Shown here piece after piece: positions 51,316 to 60,142 of a stretch of 64,000 nucleotides of DNA. The stretch is from Pedobacter caeni (GTDB lineage: Bacteria > Bacteroidota > Bacteroidia > Sphingobacteriales > Sphingobacteriaceae), in assembly GCF_900129215.1 (NCBI RefSeq), contig NZ_FQUQ01000001.1, positions 806,001 through 870,000 of the forward strand. The letters run 5' to 3'. The notes below the pieces were generated by a model. That model saw only the letters and a program-made list of their open reading frames with translations. It made no database searches and was not told where the DNA came from. The translations under genes were made by a program, and so were the position numbers. Every line of letters starts with the position of its first letter. Position 1 is the stretch's first letter.

Positions 51316-53958
51316 TTAATTTATTTCAATGATTTGTTTCGGTACATTCCAGCCATAAATCTCTATTGTTTTCCTCACAGCAAGTTCATCTTTATACTCC
51401 AGAGTGATTACTTTAGTCTCTCCTGGTAAAATGCTCACATAATTGTCGTCATAGAAAGCAGGCAGGATCCGCTTTCCTGTGTCCTTGTTCAGCAATGCGA
51501 GACGATTGAAAAAAGCGACAGGATTTCCTGCGGCATTAGTGAGGCTGACAGAAATCTTACCTTTACCAACGTTTACAGCTTTGGCTTCCAGATTTGCCTT
51601 TTTCATCTGCTGAAGACCGCCGTACTTCCCATCTTTTCCCGGAAGCCAGTAGAGGTTTTCCGTCAGCAGCACTTTCTGCTCATCCAGGATTCGTAAGGAG
51701 ACAAATATTCCTTCCTTTTTATCGAGCTTTGTGATAAAACCATTCATTTTGAACAGCTTTCTTACCGAAGAAGGTCCTACCTCATTGAAGGCCTGTGTAT
51801 TGAAATATTGCTTTCCTTCCATGTCATAAACACTGGCCTGAACCATCAGGTTACGGCGCGTACTGAATCCATTATTCACTACACTCACCATGCTATCCAG
51901 AGGATTCATCATGATGTGTAAAGGTTCAGATCCTTTCCTCAGTCCGTATAAACAGGCGTTGGGATCCAGGTAATAATCATACATCTGTCCGCGGAGTGCA
52001 GTCCATGGATTTTGTGTTTTCCAGATGATGGATCCCGTATACCAGTCCCACATATGAGCAGAATAACCTTCCATTAACGCCCTGTACTGATCATAATTGA
52101 TCAATTGTGCTTTCATGGCAAAATCCTTTGCATTTTTAGCCTTCCCATAAGGATCAATATGTTCATCATATCCAATGTACTTGTGATAATTCCATACTGA
52201 GTCTATCTTGTTTTTAAACTCAGGAGCCACCAGATTTTCTCCGGGAATAAAACGCTCAAGGGATACATAATCGCCTACGCCTACAGAGCCTACTTCTGAA
52301 TTGTAAGGAAAAGTCCTGCTGCCCCAAAAACTCTTTGGATCCTGAATACCATAAGGTCCGTCGCCATTTCCTCCCAGGTCATTAAAAGACATTTCATCAC
52401 TGTTTGAGAAGTCGAAAAACTTCCTTGTACCATCCAGACGGGGCAGAATTTCATCTCTTAAAGGGAGCAAAATATCATCCGGAGGTGTAATTTCATTTCC
52501 TCCGCACCAAAATGCCAGTGAAGGATGATTTCTGATCATTTTTATCTGGTCTTCAGCAGCGGTAAGTACGAGGTCATGATTGTCCGGATACTTTCTTCTT
52601 GTCCACTGGTCATCTTTCTTCATTGGATCTTCCCATCGTCCGTTGCAATCACCACTAAACCAGAAGTCCTGAAACACCAATAATCCATATTTGTCGCATG
52701 CATTATAAAACTCAGGTCTTTCTGTAATTGCACCACCCCATATCCTGATCAGGTTGAGGTTCATGTCTTTATGGTACCTGATCTCTGCATCGTAACGTTC
52801 CTCATTAAAACGGAGCATTGCATCTGAAATGATCCAGTTTCCACCTTTGATGAATATTTTCTGTCCGTTAACGAAAGCCCCCATACTTCGGGTATGCTCA
52901 TTCCAGATGTTATCAATTTGTCTCACTCCCACATTTACGCTTTCTTCATCGAGTAATCCAGCGGTATTTGAAACAAATTCTAATTTTAGGTTATATAAAT
53001 TTGCTTTCCCATACCCGTTTGGCCACCAGAGCTTAGGGTTCTGCAACGTATAATCCGGTAAAGAAACTGTTGTGGTCTGATTGGGCAGTAAAGTGGCCGC
53101 TTTGCGGATCAGCTGACCGGCAAGTCTATATTGTAAAAAGCCGTTTACTGCTTTTGAAGTCGGATTTTCCAGTTCTGCAGTAACCTTAATTACCGCTGGT
53201 TGTTGTGCTCCTTCCGGAAGACGTTTTCCCGGAACAAGGGTAACGATATGTGGATTCTTAAGGTTTACAATTCTGGTTTTTTCAATGGTCACTTTATCCC
53301 AGATTCCCGTATTTCGGTCTCTGATGGGTTGAATCCAATCCCATCCTGCAGTGTATTGTGTGGTCAGGCCACGGGCGATGGTCCCATCTCCTCCCTGTCC
53401 GCCGTTAGGTGCTCCAGGAAAGTCCGGAGGATAAACAACTACAGCCAAACGGTTATCTCCATCTGCCGACAGCAGATGGGTAATGTTATACTGGTGACGT
53501 AAATGCATCCCCTCTAACCTTTGTTTGTTTATCTTTTTGCCATTGAGAAATAATTCAGCTTTGTAATTTATACCTCTGAATTCCAGCCAGACCTGTTCAT
53601 TTGATACTGCCTTTTCTTTAAAATCCTTAACAAACCAATAGGTATAATGGTCATTTCCGGTGTCATAAACATCCGGAATCCGGGTATTGTTCATTCCGTA
53701 AAAAGGATCAGGAATTTTATGGTTATCAAGTAATGTGGTTAATATTGTTCCCGGAACCGTTGCGGGCATCCATTCTTTGGTTGGGAACCCTCGTCGGGAT
53801 AAATCTTCTCCACTTGACTCCAGCTCTTTGATATTTTTGCATACCCAGCCACTATTCAGTTCATAGCGTTGTTTTGGGGATTGTCCGGAGGCTTCAGCCA
53901 GTACCAGAGAGAACAGGAAAATGAGATAAAAAACTACGGTAAAGCGATGGAATTGCAT
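51316..53958 (-). CDS. Secreted GH2 beta-mannosidase / exo-beta-glucosaminidase-like enzyme
   Basis: An 880-residue GH2 enzyme with signal peptide (about 1-26). Domains: jelly-roll sugar-binding domain (about 60-225), immunoglobulin-like domain (about 235-345), TIM barrel (about 360-650) and C-terminal beta domains. The catalytic acid is Glu489 in FWCGGNE; the nucleophile is probably Glu555 in YNSEVGS. The WNYHKYIGYDEH and WDWYTGSIIWKTQNPW stretches resemble the mannosylglycoprotein endo-beta-mannosidase and exo-beta-D-glucosaminidase subgroup. Substrate cannot be fixed; N-glycan cores are plausible given GH92 in the same window. First gene of GH2-rpiA-DUF6624. Confidence 0.9.
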   Translation of the reverse strand: MQFHRFTVVFYLIFLFSLVLAEASGQSPKQRYELNSGWVCKNIKELESSGEDLSRRGFPTKEWMPATVPGTILTTLLDNHKIPDPFYGMNNTRIPDVYDTGNDHYTYWFVKDFKEKAVSNEQVWLEFRGINYKAELFLNGKKINKQRLEGMHLRHQYNITHLLSADGDNRLAVVVYPPDFPGAPNGGQGGDGTIARGLTTQYTAGWDWIQPIRDRNTGIWDKVTIEKTRIVNLKNPHIVTLVPGKRLPEGAQQPAVIKVTAELENPTSKAVNGFLQYRLAGQLIRKAATLLPNQTTTVSLPDYTLQNPKLWWPNGYGKANLYNLKLEFVSNTAGLLDEESVNVGVRQIDNIWNEHTRSMGAFVNGQKIFIKGGNWIISDAMLRFNEERYDAEIRYHKDMNLNLIRIWGGAITERPEFYNACDKYGLLVFQDFWFSGDCNGRWEDPMKKDDQWTRRKYPDNHDLVLTAAEDQIKMIRNHPSLAFWCGGNEITPPDDILLPLRDEILPRLDGTRKFFDFSNSDEMSFNDLGGNGDGPYGIQDPKSFWGSRTFPYNSEVGSVGVGDYVSLERFIPGENLVAPEFKNKIDSVWNYHKYIGYDEHIDPYGKAKNAKDFAMKAQLINYDQYRALMEGYSAHMWDWYTGSIIWKTQNPWTALRGQMYDYYLDPNACLYGLRKGSEPLHIMMNPLDSMVSVVNNGFSTRRNLMVQASVYDMEGKQYFNTQAFNEVGPSSVRKLFKMNGFITKLDKKEGIFVSLRILDEQKVLLTENLYWLPGKDGKYGGLQQMKKANLEAKAVNVGKGKISVSLTNAAGNPVAFFNRLALLNKDTGKRILPAFYDDNYVSILPGETKVITLEYKDELAVRKTIEIYGWNVPKQIIEIN

Positions 53959-54014
53959 AATGAAAGTAGCTAAGTTGTTGTATTGCTAAAACGTTTCAAT
54001 TGAATGCAATCAAG

Positions 54015-54052
54015 ATATAAATATTTTAAGTTGTAACAAAAAATATTTATAT
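54015..54052. promoter_or_regulatory. 12-bp perfect inverted repeat upstream of the GH2 gene
   Basis: ATATAAATATTT (54015-54026) and AAATATTTATAT (54041-54052) with a 14-nt spacer, 57 bp before the GH2 start and 8 bp after the stop of the TPR gene. It could be an operator or a weak hairpin; it has no GC clamp or T-run. Downstream, AAACGTTT (near 53990) is a second small palindrome. Confidence 0.4.
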
Positions 54053-54059
54053 CCAATAA

Positions 54060-55208
54060 CTAGAACTCTTCGAGTTTGCTTTTCAGGTCCTGAACTTTAT
54101 CCAGCCTGTTTTTACGGGTATAAATGTCGATTAACAGCTGTACCGTAGATTTGTCATTCTGGTTGATCTCATGCGCTTGCAATAAGGCTACTTCGGCACG
54201 ATTGATATAAGAAGTAAAGCTTGGTGAACCTTCCGTTTTTCGTGATTTGAGGACTTCATTAGCAGAGTTGACATAAGCCAATCCCAATTGATAAAGTGCA
54301 TCAAAATAGTTCTCATCTATACTTAAAGCTCTATTGTAAGCCAATACTGCCGTGTTGTTATTTGCATTGTTCTGCTGCAGATATCCATATAGGAAGTACA
54401 ATAGCTTATTGTTACTTTCTACTTTTAAAGTGGATTCTATCACCCTGATCGCCTCAGTATATTTTTCGCTATCCAATAACAGATTGATATAATCATTGGT
54501 CAGGTAGACATTATATGGATTCGCCTTCATTCCGTCTTCCAGGCTCTTTATAGCCAGTTCATTTTCGAACTTTGAGGAATAGATGCCACTGAGTTTCTGA
54601 AATAAGACCGGATTTTTTATGCCATTGTCTTTTGCTCTTTTAAAATAAGCAAGTGCCTTATCAAAGGATTGGATATTCTGAGCCGCCAATCCGGTATTGA
54701 TGGCCAGTGTGGTGTCTGTAGGAAAGAAATCACTGACTTCCCTTAGCAGTTCGTAAGCTGCCAGGAAATCATTATTGGCATAGGCTGTGTTTCCTTTTTC
54801 CTGTTTTTTAATATTCACATTATAGACTGAAGCAGAGATCAGACGGCTATTAGCCTGGAATTTATCCAGTCTTTTAGCAGAATCGATGGCTTCTATGGCG
54901 AGGTTATAATACCGGTCTGAGTTAGACACATCAGAATCAATAATGGAAACGTAAGAACTCAAGTATGCTTTTATCGCCCATGTTTCCGGCCATTTCTTCG
55001 TTTTTTTATCATTTTGAGCTGATTCTGCAGCCTTTATCCCCTCTCCCAATATACTTAACTGCTTTTTTTCATCCTCCTTATTGCCGATCGCAATTTGCAG
55101 TTTTCCTACACTATTTCTGGCGATCTGTAATTGGCTCTTTTGGGAAAAAGCAGGGTTAGCAGTCCATAAAAACAGGAATGCGGCATTAAATAAATATATC
55201 TTCCTCAT
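54060..55208 (-). CDS. Exported TPR protein (paralogue 2)
   Basis: A 382-residue protein with signal peptide ending AFSQ (about residue 23), then helical TPR units (about 135-380; for example ANNDFLAAYELLREVSDFFP, SFDKALAYFKRAKDNG, KYTEAIRVIESTLKV, NTAVLAYNRALSIDENYFDALYQLG). The N-terminal half has the same layout as the upstream gene at 55294-56382, so both come from a duplication. Despite the duplication it has its own promoter element (55229-55236) behind a terminator. Role unknown; probably periplasmic scaffold. Confidence 0.85.
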   Translation of the reverse strand: MRKIYLFNAAFLFLWTANPAFSQKSQLQIARNSVGKLQIAIGNKEDEKKQLSILGEGIKAAESAQNDKKTKKWPETWAIKAYLSSYVSIIDSDVSNSDRYYNLAIEAIDSAKRLDKFQANSRLISASVYNVNIKKQEKGNTAYANNDFLAAYELLREVSDFFPTDTTLAINTGLAAQNIQSFDKALAYFKRAKDNGIKNPVLFQKLSGIYSSKFENELAIKSLEDGMKANPYNVYLTNDYINLLLDSEKYTEAIRVIESTLKVESNNKLLYFLYGYLQQNNANNNTAVLAYNRALSIDENYFDALYQLGLAYVNSANEVLKSRKTEGSPSFTSYINRAEVALLQAHEINQNDKSTVQLLIDIYTRKNRLDKVQDLKSKLEEF

Positions 55209-55228
55209 ATAAAAACGTGTTCTACCTA

Positions 55229-55236
55229 CAAACTTA
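55229..55236 (-). promoter_or_regulatory. TAAGTTTG element of the second TPR gene
   Basis: Plus-strand CAAACTTA is an exact minus-strand TAnnTTTG element, 20 nt before the ATG at 55208 and directly next to the terminator at 55241-55275. Confidence 0.6.
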
Positions 55237-55240
55237 TAAA

Positions 55241-55275
55241 AAAAAAGGAGGGATAAAAATTACCCCTCCTTTTTA
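55241..55275 (-). terminator. Terminator between the two TPR genes
   Basis: Stem GGAGGG/CCCTCC flanked by A- and T-runs; the T-run follows on the minus strand. Confidence 0.85.
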
Positions 55276-55293
55276 ATCAGCATTAAAACCTGA

Positions 55294-56382
55294 TTAAGGC
55301 TTAGCGGCTGCTTTTAATTCATCTAATTTTTTCTTGGTGGCCTCATAGTTCACTTTATCATCTTTAAATGCATAAATGATCTTTAAGTTTTCCAAGGCAT
55401 TTTCATTTTTAGGGTCCAACTCCAAAGCAGCTTTGTAGAATGGAATAGACTGATCAATAAAGCCAGTCATTTTTACACCCAATGCATTAAATTCTTTAAC
55501 TTTCTTTGGGTCTACTGCATTTCTTTGCGTTTGCAAAGCCAAAGCCTGTTTATAATAAGTATCCCCCATCAAATACTGATAGATTGCATTTTTAGGATCT
55601 TTCTCAATCAGTTTTTTCAACATTTCCTGAGACTTGGCAATGTCACCTGATTTGATATAAAGGTCAGTTTCCAGACCGATAAAATAAGAATCATCAGGGA
55701 ATTTGCTTCCTGCTTCTTTCAGAATGGTTAAACCTGCTACTGTATCTTTTAATTTATCAAAAGTAACACTAACAATTTCTGAATAAAGCACTTTACTATC
55801 TTTGTATCCTAAATCAATAGCTTTCTTGAAGTTTCTAATTACTTCCGGATAGTTTTGCAATTCTTTTGCCGTTACTCCTGCATTTACATACATAGAGGTA
55901 TCCTGAGGGCTTTTAGTGGTAATTTCGTTAAAAGCATCCAGTGCAGAAGCGAAATCTTTCTTGTTGAAAGAATAGATCGCTCTGTTTCTCAATGCATTGC
56001 TAACGTTTACTTCGGCTTGCTGAATGTTATCTTTTTCATCACCTTTAGTATCTACCGCTTTAGCCTGAACAATTGCTTCTTCCGCAATTTTCTGATTTGC
56101 TTTGGCATTGTTCATGTCTACAGAGTCTACCAATGCAATTCTGGAAGCAAACAAAGCTCTGTAAGACCATGCTTCAGGCATTCCTTTGGATTTCTCATGA
56201 GCAATAGCTTTGTCTGTGTGGGCTAAACCTTCATTAAGTGTTTTAATGTTATCGGCTAAAGTTCCCGGTTTAGCAATCGCTAAAAGAGCCCATGCCTTCT
56301 TGGCATCACTTACTTCACTTTTTTGCGCATTTGCATAGGTGGCTACACCTACTAACAACATACTAAAAAGTACTTTTTTCAT
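55294..56382 (-). CDS. Exported TPR protein (paralogue 1), downstream of gyrA
   Basis: A 362-residue protein with signal peptide ending in YANAQ (about residue 20). N-terminal region includes KKAWALLAIAKPGTLADNI and PEAWSYRALFASRIALVDS; the second half is TPR-like (AIYSFNKKDFASALDAFNEITTKSP; NYPEVIRNFKKAIDLGYKD; YLMGDTYYKQALALQ; FYKAALELDPKNENALENL). It starts 23 bp after gyrA and so is probably co-transcribed. Role unknown; perhaps periplasmic complex assembly. Confidence 0.87.
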   Translation of the reverse strand: MKKVLFSMLLVGVATYANAQKSEVSDAKKAWALLAIAKPGTLADNIKTLNEGLAHTDKAIAHEKSKGMPEAWSYRALFASRIALVDSVDMNNAKANQKIAEEAIVQAKAVDTKGDEKDNIQQAEVNVSNALRNRAIYSFNKKDFASALDAFNEITTKSPQDTSMYVNAGVTAKELQNYPEVIRNFKKAIDLGYKDSKVLYSEIVSVTFDKLKDTVAGLTILKEAGSKFPDDSYFIGLETDLYIKSGDIAKSQEMLKKLIEKDPKNAIYQYLMGDTYYKQALALQTQRNAVDPKKVKEFNALGVKMTGFIDQSIPFYKAALELDPKNENALENLKIIYAFKDDKVNYEATKKKLDELKAAAKP

Positions 56383-56405
56383 CTTGTTAATTTATGGTCA
56401 AAAAT

Positions 56406-59033
56406 TTAATTTTCTTCTTCTTCAGTGTCATCGCCTTCTTCTTCACCTTCTTCTTCCTCCTCTTCGATTTCTTCTGCTTCTTCACCTTCTGTCGCAGTTT
56501 CGTCTGTTGCAACTGCATCAGTAACCACAACGCTTTCTCCGTCTACCAGTACTGCATCTTCTCCTTCAACCTCTTCGTCTTCATGCTCGATTTTAGCAAC
56601 TGAAGCAATCTCATCGTTTCCTTTCAGGTTGATCAGACGTACACCCTGTGTTGCTCTTCCCATTACCCTTAACTGGCTAACTACGATCCGGATCACGATA
56701 CCTGATTTGTTGATGATCATTAAATCATCCGCATCTGTTACGTTCTTAATCGCCACCAAAGCACCGGTTTTTTCGGTAACACTAATGGTTTTAACACCTT
56801 TACCACCTCTGTTAGTAACGCGGTAATCTTCGATATCAGTACGTTTACCGTAACCTTTTTCTGAAACCACCAAAATGGTTACGTTAGGATCATCAACAGC
56901 AATCATGCCAACCACTTCATCCTGATCGTGTGCAAGGGTAACTCCTCTTACGCCGGTAGCTGTTCTGCCCATAGGCCTAACTTTCTCTTCGTTGAAACGA
57001 ATAGCCCTTCCGGAACGTAAAGCCATTACGATTTCACTTGATCCTGTAGTTAAACTTGCTTCCAGTAACTGATCACCTTCATTGATGTTGATCGCGTTGA
57101 TACCATTCACACGTGGTCTTGAATAAGCTTCTAAAGAGGTCTTTTTAATTGTTCCTTTTTTAGTACACATGATAATGTAATTGTTTTCCAGGTATTCCTG
57201 GTCTTTCAAGTTCTTTACCTTAATGTATGCTTTGATTTTCTCTTCCTTAGGAATGTTGATGATGTTCTGAATTGCTCTTCCTTTGCTCAATCTTGATCCT
57301 TCAGGAATTTCATAAACCCTTAACCAGAAACAACGTCCTGATTCTGTAAAGAACAACATGTAGTTGTGGTTAGAAGCCACCAGTAAATGCTCGATAAAAT
57401 CTTCATTTCTGGAATCACTTCCTTTAGAACCTTTACCACCTCTACCCTGAGTACGGTATTCTGTAGCCGGAGTACGTTTGATATATCCTTCATGAGAGAT
57501 CGTGATCACTACGTCTTCATCTTCGATAAAGTCTTCCATGCTCATATCTTCTGCAGAGTGAACGATCTGAGTTCTACGCTCATCGCCGTATTTCTCCATC
57601 ATTTCAGTCAGCTCATCTTTGATGATTTGCATTCTCAGGTCTTCTGAATCCAGGATCGACTGTAAATACTCGATTAGTTTCATTAACTCGTTGTATTCAT
57701 CTTTGATCTTATCACGTTCCAGTCCTGTTAACCTGCGCAAGGTCATGTCAAGGATTGCCCGGGCCTGAATATCACTCAAACCAAATTTCTCCATTAACCC
57801 GGTTCTTGCATCCTCAGGAGTATCAGAACTACGGATTAATTTAATCACTTCATCCAAATGATCTAAAGCGATCAGTAAACCTTCTAAGATGTGTGCTCTT
57901 TTGTTCGCTTCAGCCAATTCGAATTTGGTTCTGCGGACCACTACATCATGCCTGTGGTCAACGAAGTGACGGATCAGGTCTTTTAAGTTTAACATTTGCG
58001 GCCTGCCATTTACAAGCGCAATATTGTTCACACTAAATGAGGTCTGTAAAGCTGTTTGTTTGAATAAGTTATTCAAGACAATAGAAGCATTCGCATCACG
58101 TTTAATTTCATAAACGATACGGATACCATCCTTATTGGACTCATCTTTAATGTTGGAAATTCCTTCAATTTTTTTCTCACCAACCAGTTCCGCTGTACGC
58201 TCGATCATCATGGCTTTATTCACCTGATAAGGGATTTCCGTAACGATAATGGTTTCGCGGTCTTTATTGGATTCAATCTCAGCTTTAGCGCGCATTACGA
58301 TACGGCCTCTACCTGTTTCGAATGCTTCCTGAACACCAGTATAACCATAAATAATGGCTCCTGTAGGGAAATCCGGTGCTTTGATGTGTTTCATCAGTTC
58401 CGGGATCGTGATCTCGTTATTTTCAATGTAAGCGATCGTTGCATTGATGGTCTCGGTGATGTTGTGAGGTGGCATATTGGTGGCCATACCTACTGCAATA
58501 CCAGAAGAACCATTGATCAGTAAATTCGGAACTTTTGAAGGAAGAACGGTTGGTTCCTGCAGGGAATCATCAAAGTTCAACTGGAAATCTACGGTGTCTT
58601 TGTTGATGTCTGCAAGCATGTCTTCAGCGATTTTCTGGAAACGTGCCTCCGTATAACGCATTGCTGCCGGAGAGTCACCATCAATCGATCCGAAGTTACC
58701 CTGGCCTTCTACCATCAGGTACCTTAAGCTCCATTCCTGAGCCATCCGGACCATAGTATTGTAAACTGAGGAGTCACCATGCGGGTGATACTTACCTAAT
58801 ACCTCCCCAACGATACGGGCAGATTTTTTATAAGGTTTATTATTTGCAAGCCCCAAGTCAAGCATACCGTATAACACACGGCGGTGTACCGGTTTCAATC
58901 CATCACGAACATCGGGTAAAGCCCTTGATACAATAACCGACATCGAATAATCGATGTAAGCAGACTTCATCTGCTCGTCAATATTGATTTTAATTATTTT
59001 GTCGTTTTCTTGATTTTCTAAATCTTCTGCCAT
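56406..59033 (-). CDS. gyrA: DNA gyrase subunit A
   Basis: An 875-residue GyrA, which breaks and rejoins DNA for negative supercoiling. The breakage domain shows [17 protein letters not shown] (83-99) and the catalytic Tyr127 in RYTEA. The C-terminal domain has six pinwheel blades with the GyrA box QGRGGKG ([13 protein letters not shown]). The protein ends in a tail of about 55 residues rich in Glu and Asp. In the quinolone region the E. coli Ser83 position is Ser88, and the Asp87 position is Asn92. ParC is an alternative but the intact GyrA box argues for GyrA. Confidence 0.95.
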   Translation of the reverse strand: MAEDLENQENDKIIKINIDEQMKSAYIDYSMSVIVSRALPDVRDGLKPVHRRVLYGMLDLGLANNKPYKKSARIVGEVLGKYHPHGDSSVYNTMVRMAQEWSLRYLMVEGQGNFGSIDGDSPAAMRYTEARFQKIAEDMLADINKDTVDFQLNFDDSLQEPTVLPSKVPNLLINGSSGIAVGMATNMPPHNITETINATIAYIENNEITIPELMKHIKAPDFPTGAIIYGYTGVQEAFETGRGRIVMRAKAEIESNKDRETIIVTEIPYQVNKAMMIERTAELVGEKKIEGISNIKDESNKDGIRIVYEIKRDANASIVLNNLFKQTALQTSFSVNNIALVNGRPQMLNLKDLIRHFVDHRHDVVVRRTKFELAEANKRAHILEGLLIALDHLDEVIKLIRSSDTPEDARTGLMEKFGLSDIQARAILDMTLRRLTGLERDKIKDEYNELMKLIEYLQSILDSEDLRMQIIKDELTEMMEKYGDERRTQIVHSAEDMSMEDFIEDEDVVITISHEGYIKRTPATEYRTQGRGGKGSKGSDSRNEDFIEHLLVASNHNYMLFFTESGRCFWLRVYEIPEGSRLSKGRAIQNIINIPKEEKIKAYIKVKNLKDQEYLENNYIIMCTKKGTIKKTSLEAYSRPRVNGINAININEGDQLLEASLTTGSSEIVMALRSGRAIRFNEEKVRPMGRTATGVRGVTLAHDQDEVVGMIAVDDPNVTILVVSEKGYGKRTDIEDYRVTNRGGKGVKTISVTEKTGALVAIKNVTDADDLMIINKSGIVIRIVVSQLRVMGRATQGVRLINLKGNDEIASVAKIEHEDEEVEGEDAVLVDGESVVVTDAVATDETATEGEEAEEIEEEEEEGEEEGDDTEEEEN

Positions 59034-59095
59034 AAATAGTAATGTTCCCTAAGAACGATTTAAACGTGGTATTCTTATAACCTTGCGAATTTAAT

Positions 59096-59120
59096 AAAAA
59101 ATGCGCCATTAAGGCGCATT
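59096..59120 (-). terminator. Terminator of hemF
   Basis: Stem AATGCGCC/GGCGCATT around TTAA, with a run of T following on the minus strand, between hemF and gyrA. Confidence 0.88.
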
Positions 59121-59164
59121 GTGGAAAAATTTTGTCGTATATATTTCGGGTATAAAAAGGCGAA

Positions 59165-60061
59165 TTAAGCCCATTCAATGCCTTTTTTCAGCTTACTCAA
59201 AGTGTAAGCTTCAGGACTGTCGGCAATTGGCTGATAATTATACACCCATTTCGCCATTGGAGGAAGACTCATCAGAATAGACTCAATCCTTCCATTGGTT
59301 TCCAACCCAAATTTCGTTCCGGCATCATAGACCAGGTTAAATTCTGCATACCTGGATCTCCTCAGGTATTGCCATTCCTGTTCCTGCGGACTGAAATCCG
59401 TATCCCTGTTTCTGTCGATCAGCTCCGTATAAGCCGGAAGGAAGGTATTTCCTACCGCTTCCGAAAATTCCAGCAAGCGGTCAAAATCCATCCCTGTATT
59501 TTCAGGCTTCAGCTTATCATAAAAGATTCCGCCTACCCCTCTTGTTTCTTCCCGGTGTTTGATAAAGAAATAATCATCAGCATGAGTCTTAAATTTAGGG
59601 TAAAAAGCGCTGTCAAACTCATCGCAGGTTTGTTTCAGTAAATGATGAAAGAACCTTGCATCCGTATCAATCACATAATGCGGGGTCAGGTCTATTCCTC
59701 CGCCAAACCACCTAGTCTGATCATCCATTTCAAAATAGCGGATATTCATATGTATAATTGGCACGAAAGGATTGCCTGGATGCATCACAATAGATACTCC
59801 TGTAGCAAAGAAATCATCACTTTCGATCTTAAATGCCTTTTTTATCGCATCCGGCAATTTGCCATGCACTGCAGAGAAGTTTACCCCTCCTTTTTCTATG
59901 ACATGACCATGCTGTAAAATCCTGGTCCTGCCGCCACCGCCACCATCACGGCTCCATAATTCTTCTTCGAAACGTCCTTTTCCGTCGGCCTGTTCCAAAC
60001 CTTCACAAATGGTATCCTGAATTTTCTGGTAAGCTGCAACTACTTTATCTTTAAACTCCAT
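59165..60061 (-). CDS. hemF: Oxygen-dependent coproporphyrinogen III oxidase
   Basis: A 298-residue HemF, which decarboxylates coproporphyrinogen III to protoporphyrinogen IX with O2. Family stretches: WSRDGGGGGRTRIL (about 37-50), GVSIVMHPGNPFVPIIHMNIRYFE, WFGGGIDLTPHY, FFIKHREETRGVGGIFYD and RRSRYAEFNLVYDAGTKFGL. Length is normal. A TAACTTTG element lies 19 nt before the ATG. Oxygen dependence fits an aerobic organism. Confidence 0.96.
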   Translation of the reverse strand: MEFKDKVVAAYQKIQDTICEGLEQADGKGRFEEELWSRDGGGGGRTRILQHGHVIEKGGVNFSAVHGKLPDAIKKAFKIESDDFFATGVSIVMHPGNPFVPIIHMNIRYFEMDDQTRWFGGGIDLTPHYVIDTDARFFHHLLKQTCDEFDSAFYPKFKTHADDYFFIKHREETRGVGGIFYDKLKPENTGMDFDRLLEFSEAVGNTFLPAYTELIDRNRDTDFSPQEQEWQYLRRSRYAEFNLVYDAGTKFGLETNGRIESILMSLPPMAKWVYNYQPIADSPEAYTLSKLKKGIEWA

Positions 60062-60080
60062 TTTCCTAAAAACTTAAGCT

Positions 60081-60088
60081 CAAAGTTA
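60081..60088 (-). promoter_or_regulatory. TAACTTTG element of hemF
   Basis: Plus-strand CAAAGTTA, an exact minus-strand TAnnTTTG element, 19 nt before the hemF ATG. A minus-strand TTTG (plus CAAA 60113-60116) lies 24 nt further up, close to a -33 distance. Confidence 0.6.
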
Positions 60089-60142
60089 ACCTTAAAAAAA
60101 GCGTAGTCCATCCAAAAGTTGAGATAGTACATTTTTTTGACA

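Noticed and set aside
53985..53995. AAACGTTT before the GH2 gene as a LacI-type operator
   Set aside because: Eight bases of symmetry are too few, and no LacI-type regulator gene is near; mentioned only as part of the upstream region.
56425..56826. A Ser-rich frame opposite the end of gyrA
   Set aside because: It mirrors the Glu/Asp-rich tail of gyrA and the last pinwheel blade, so it is a shadow.
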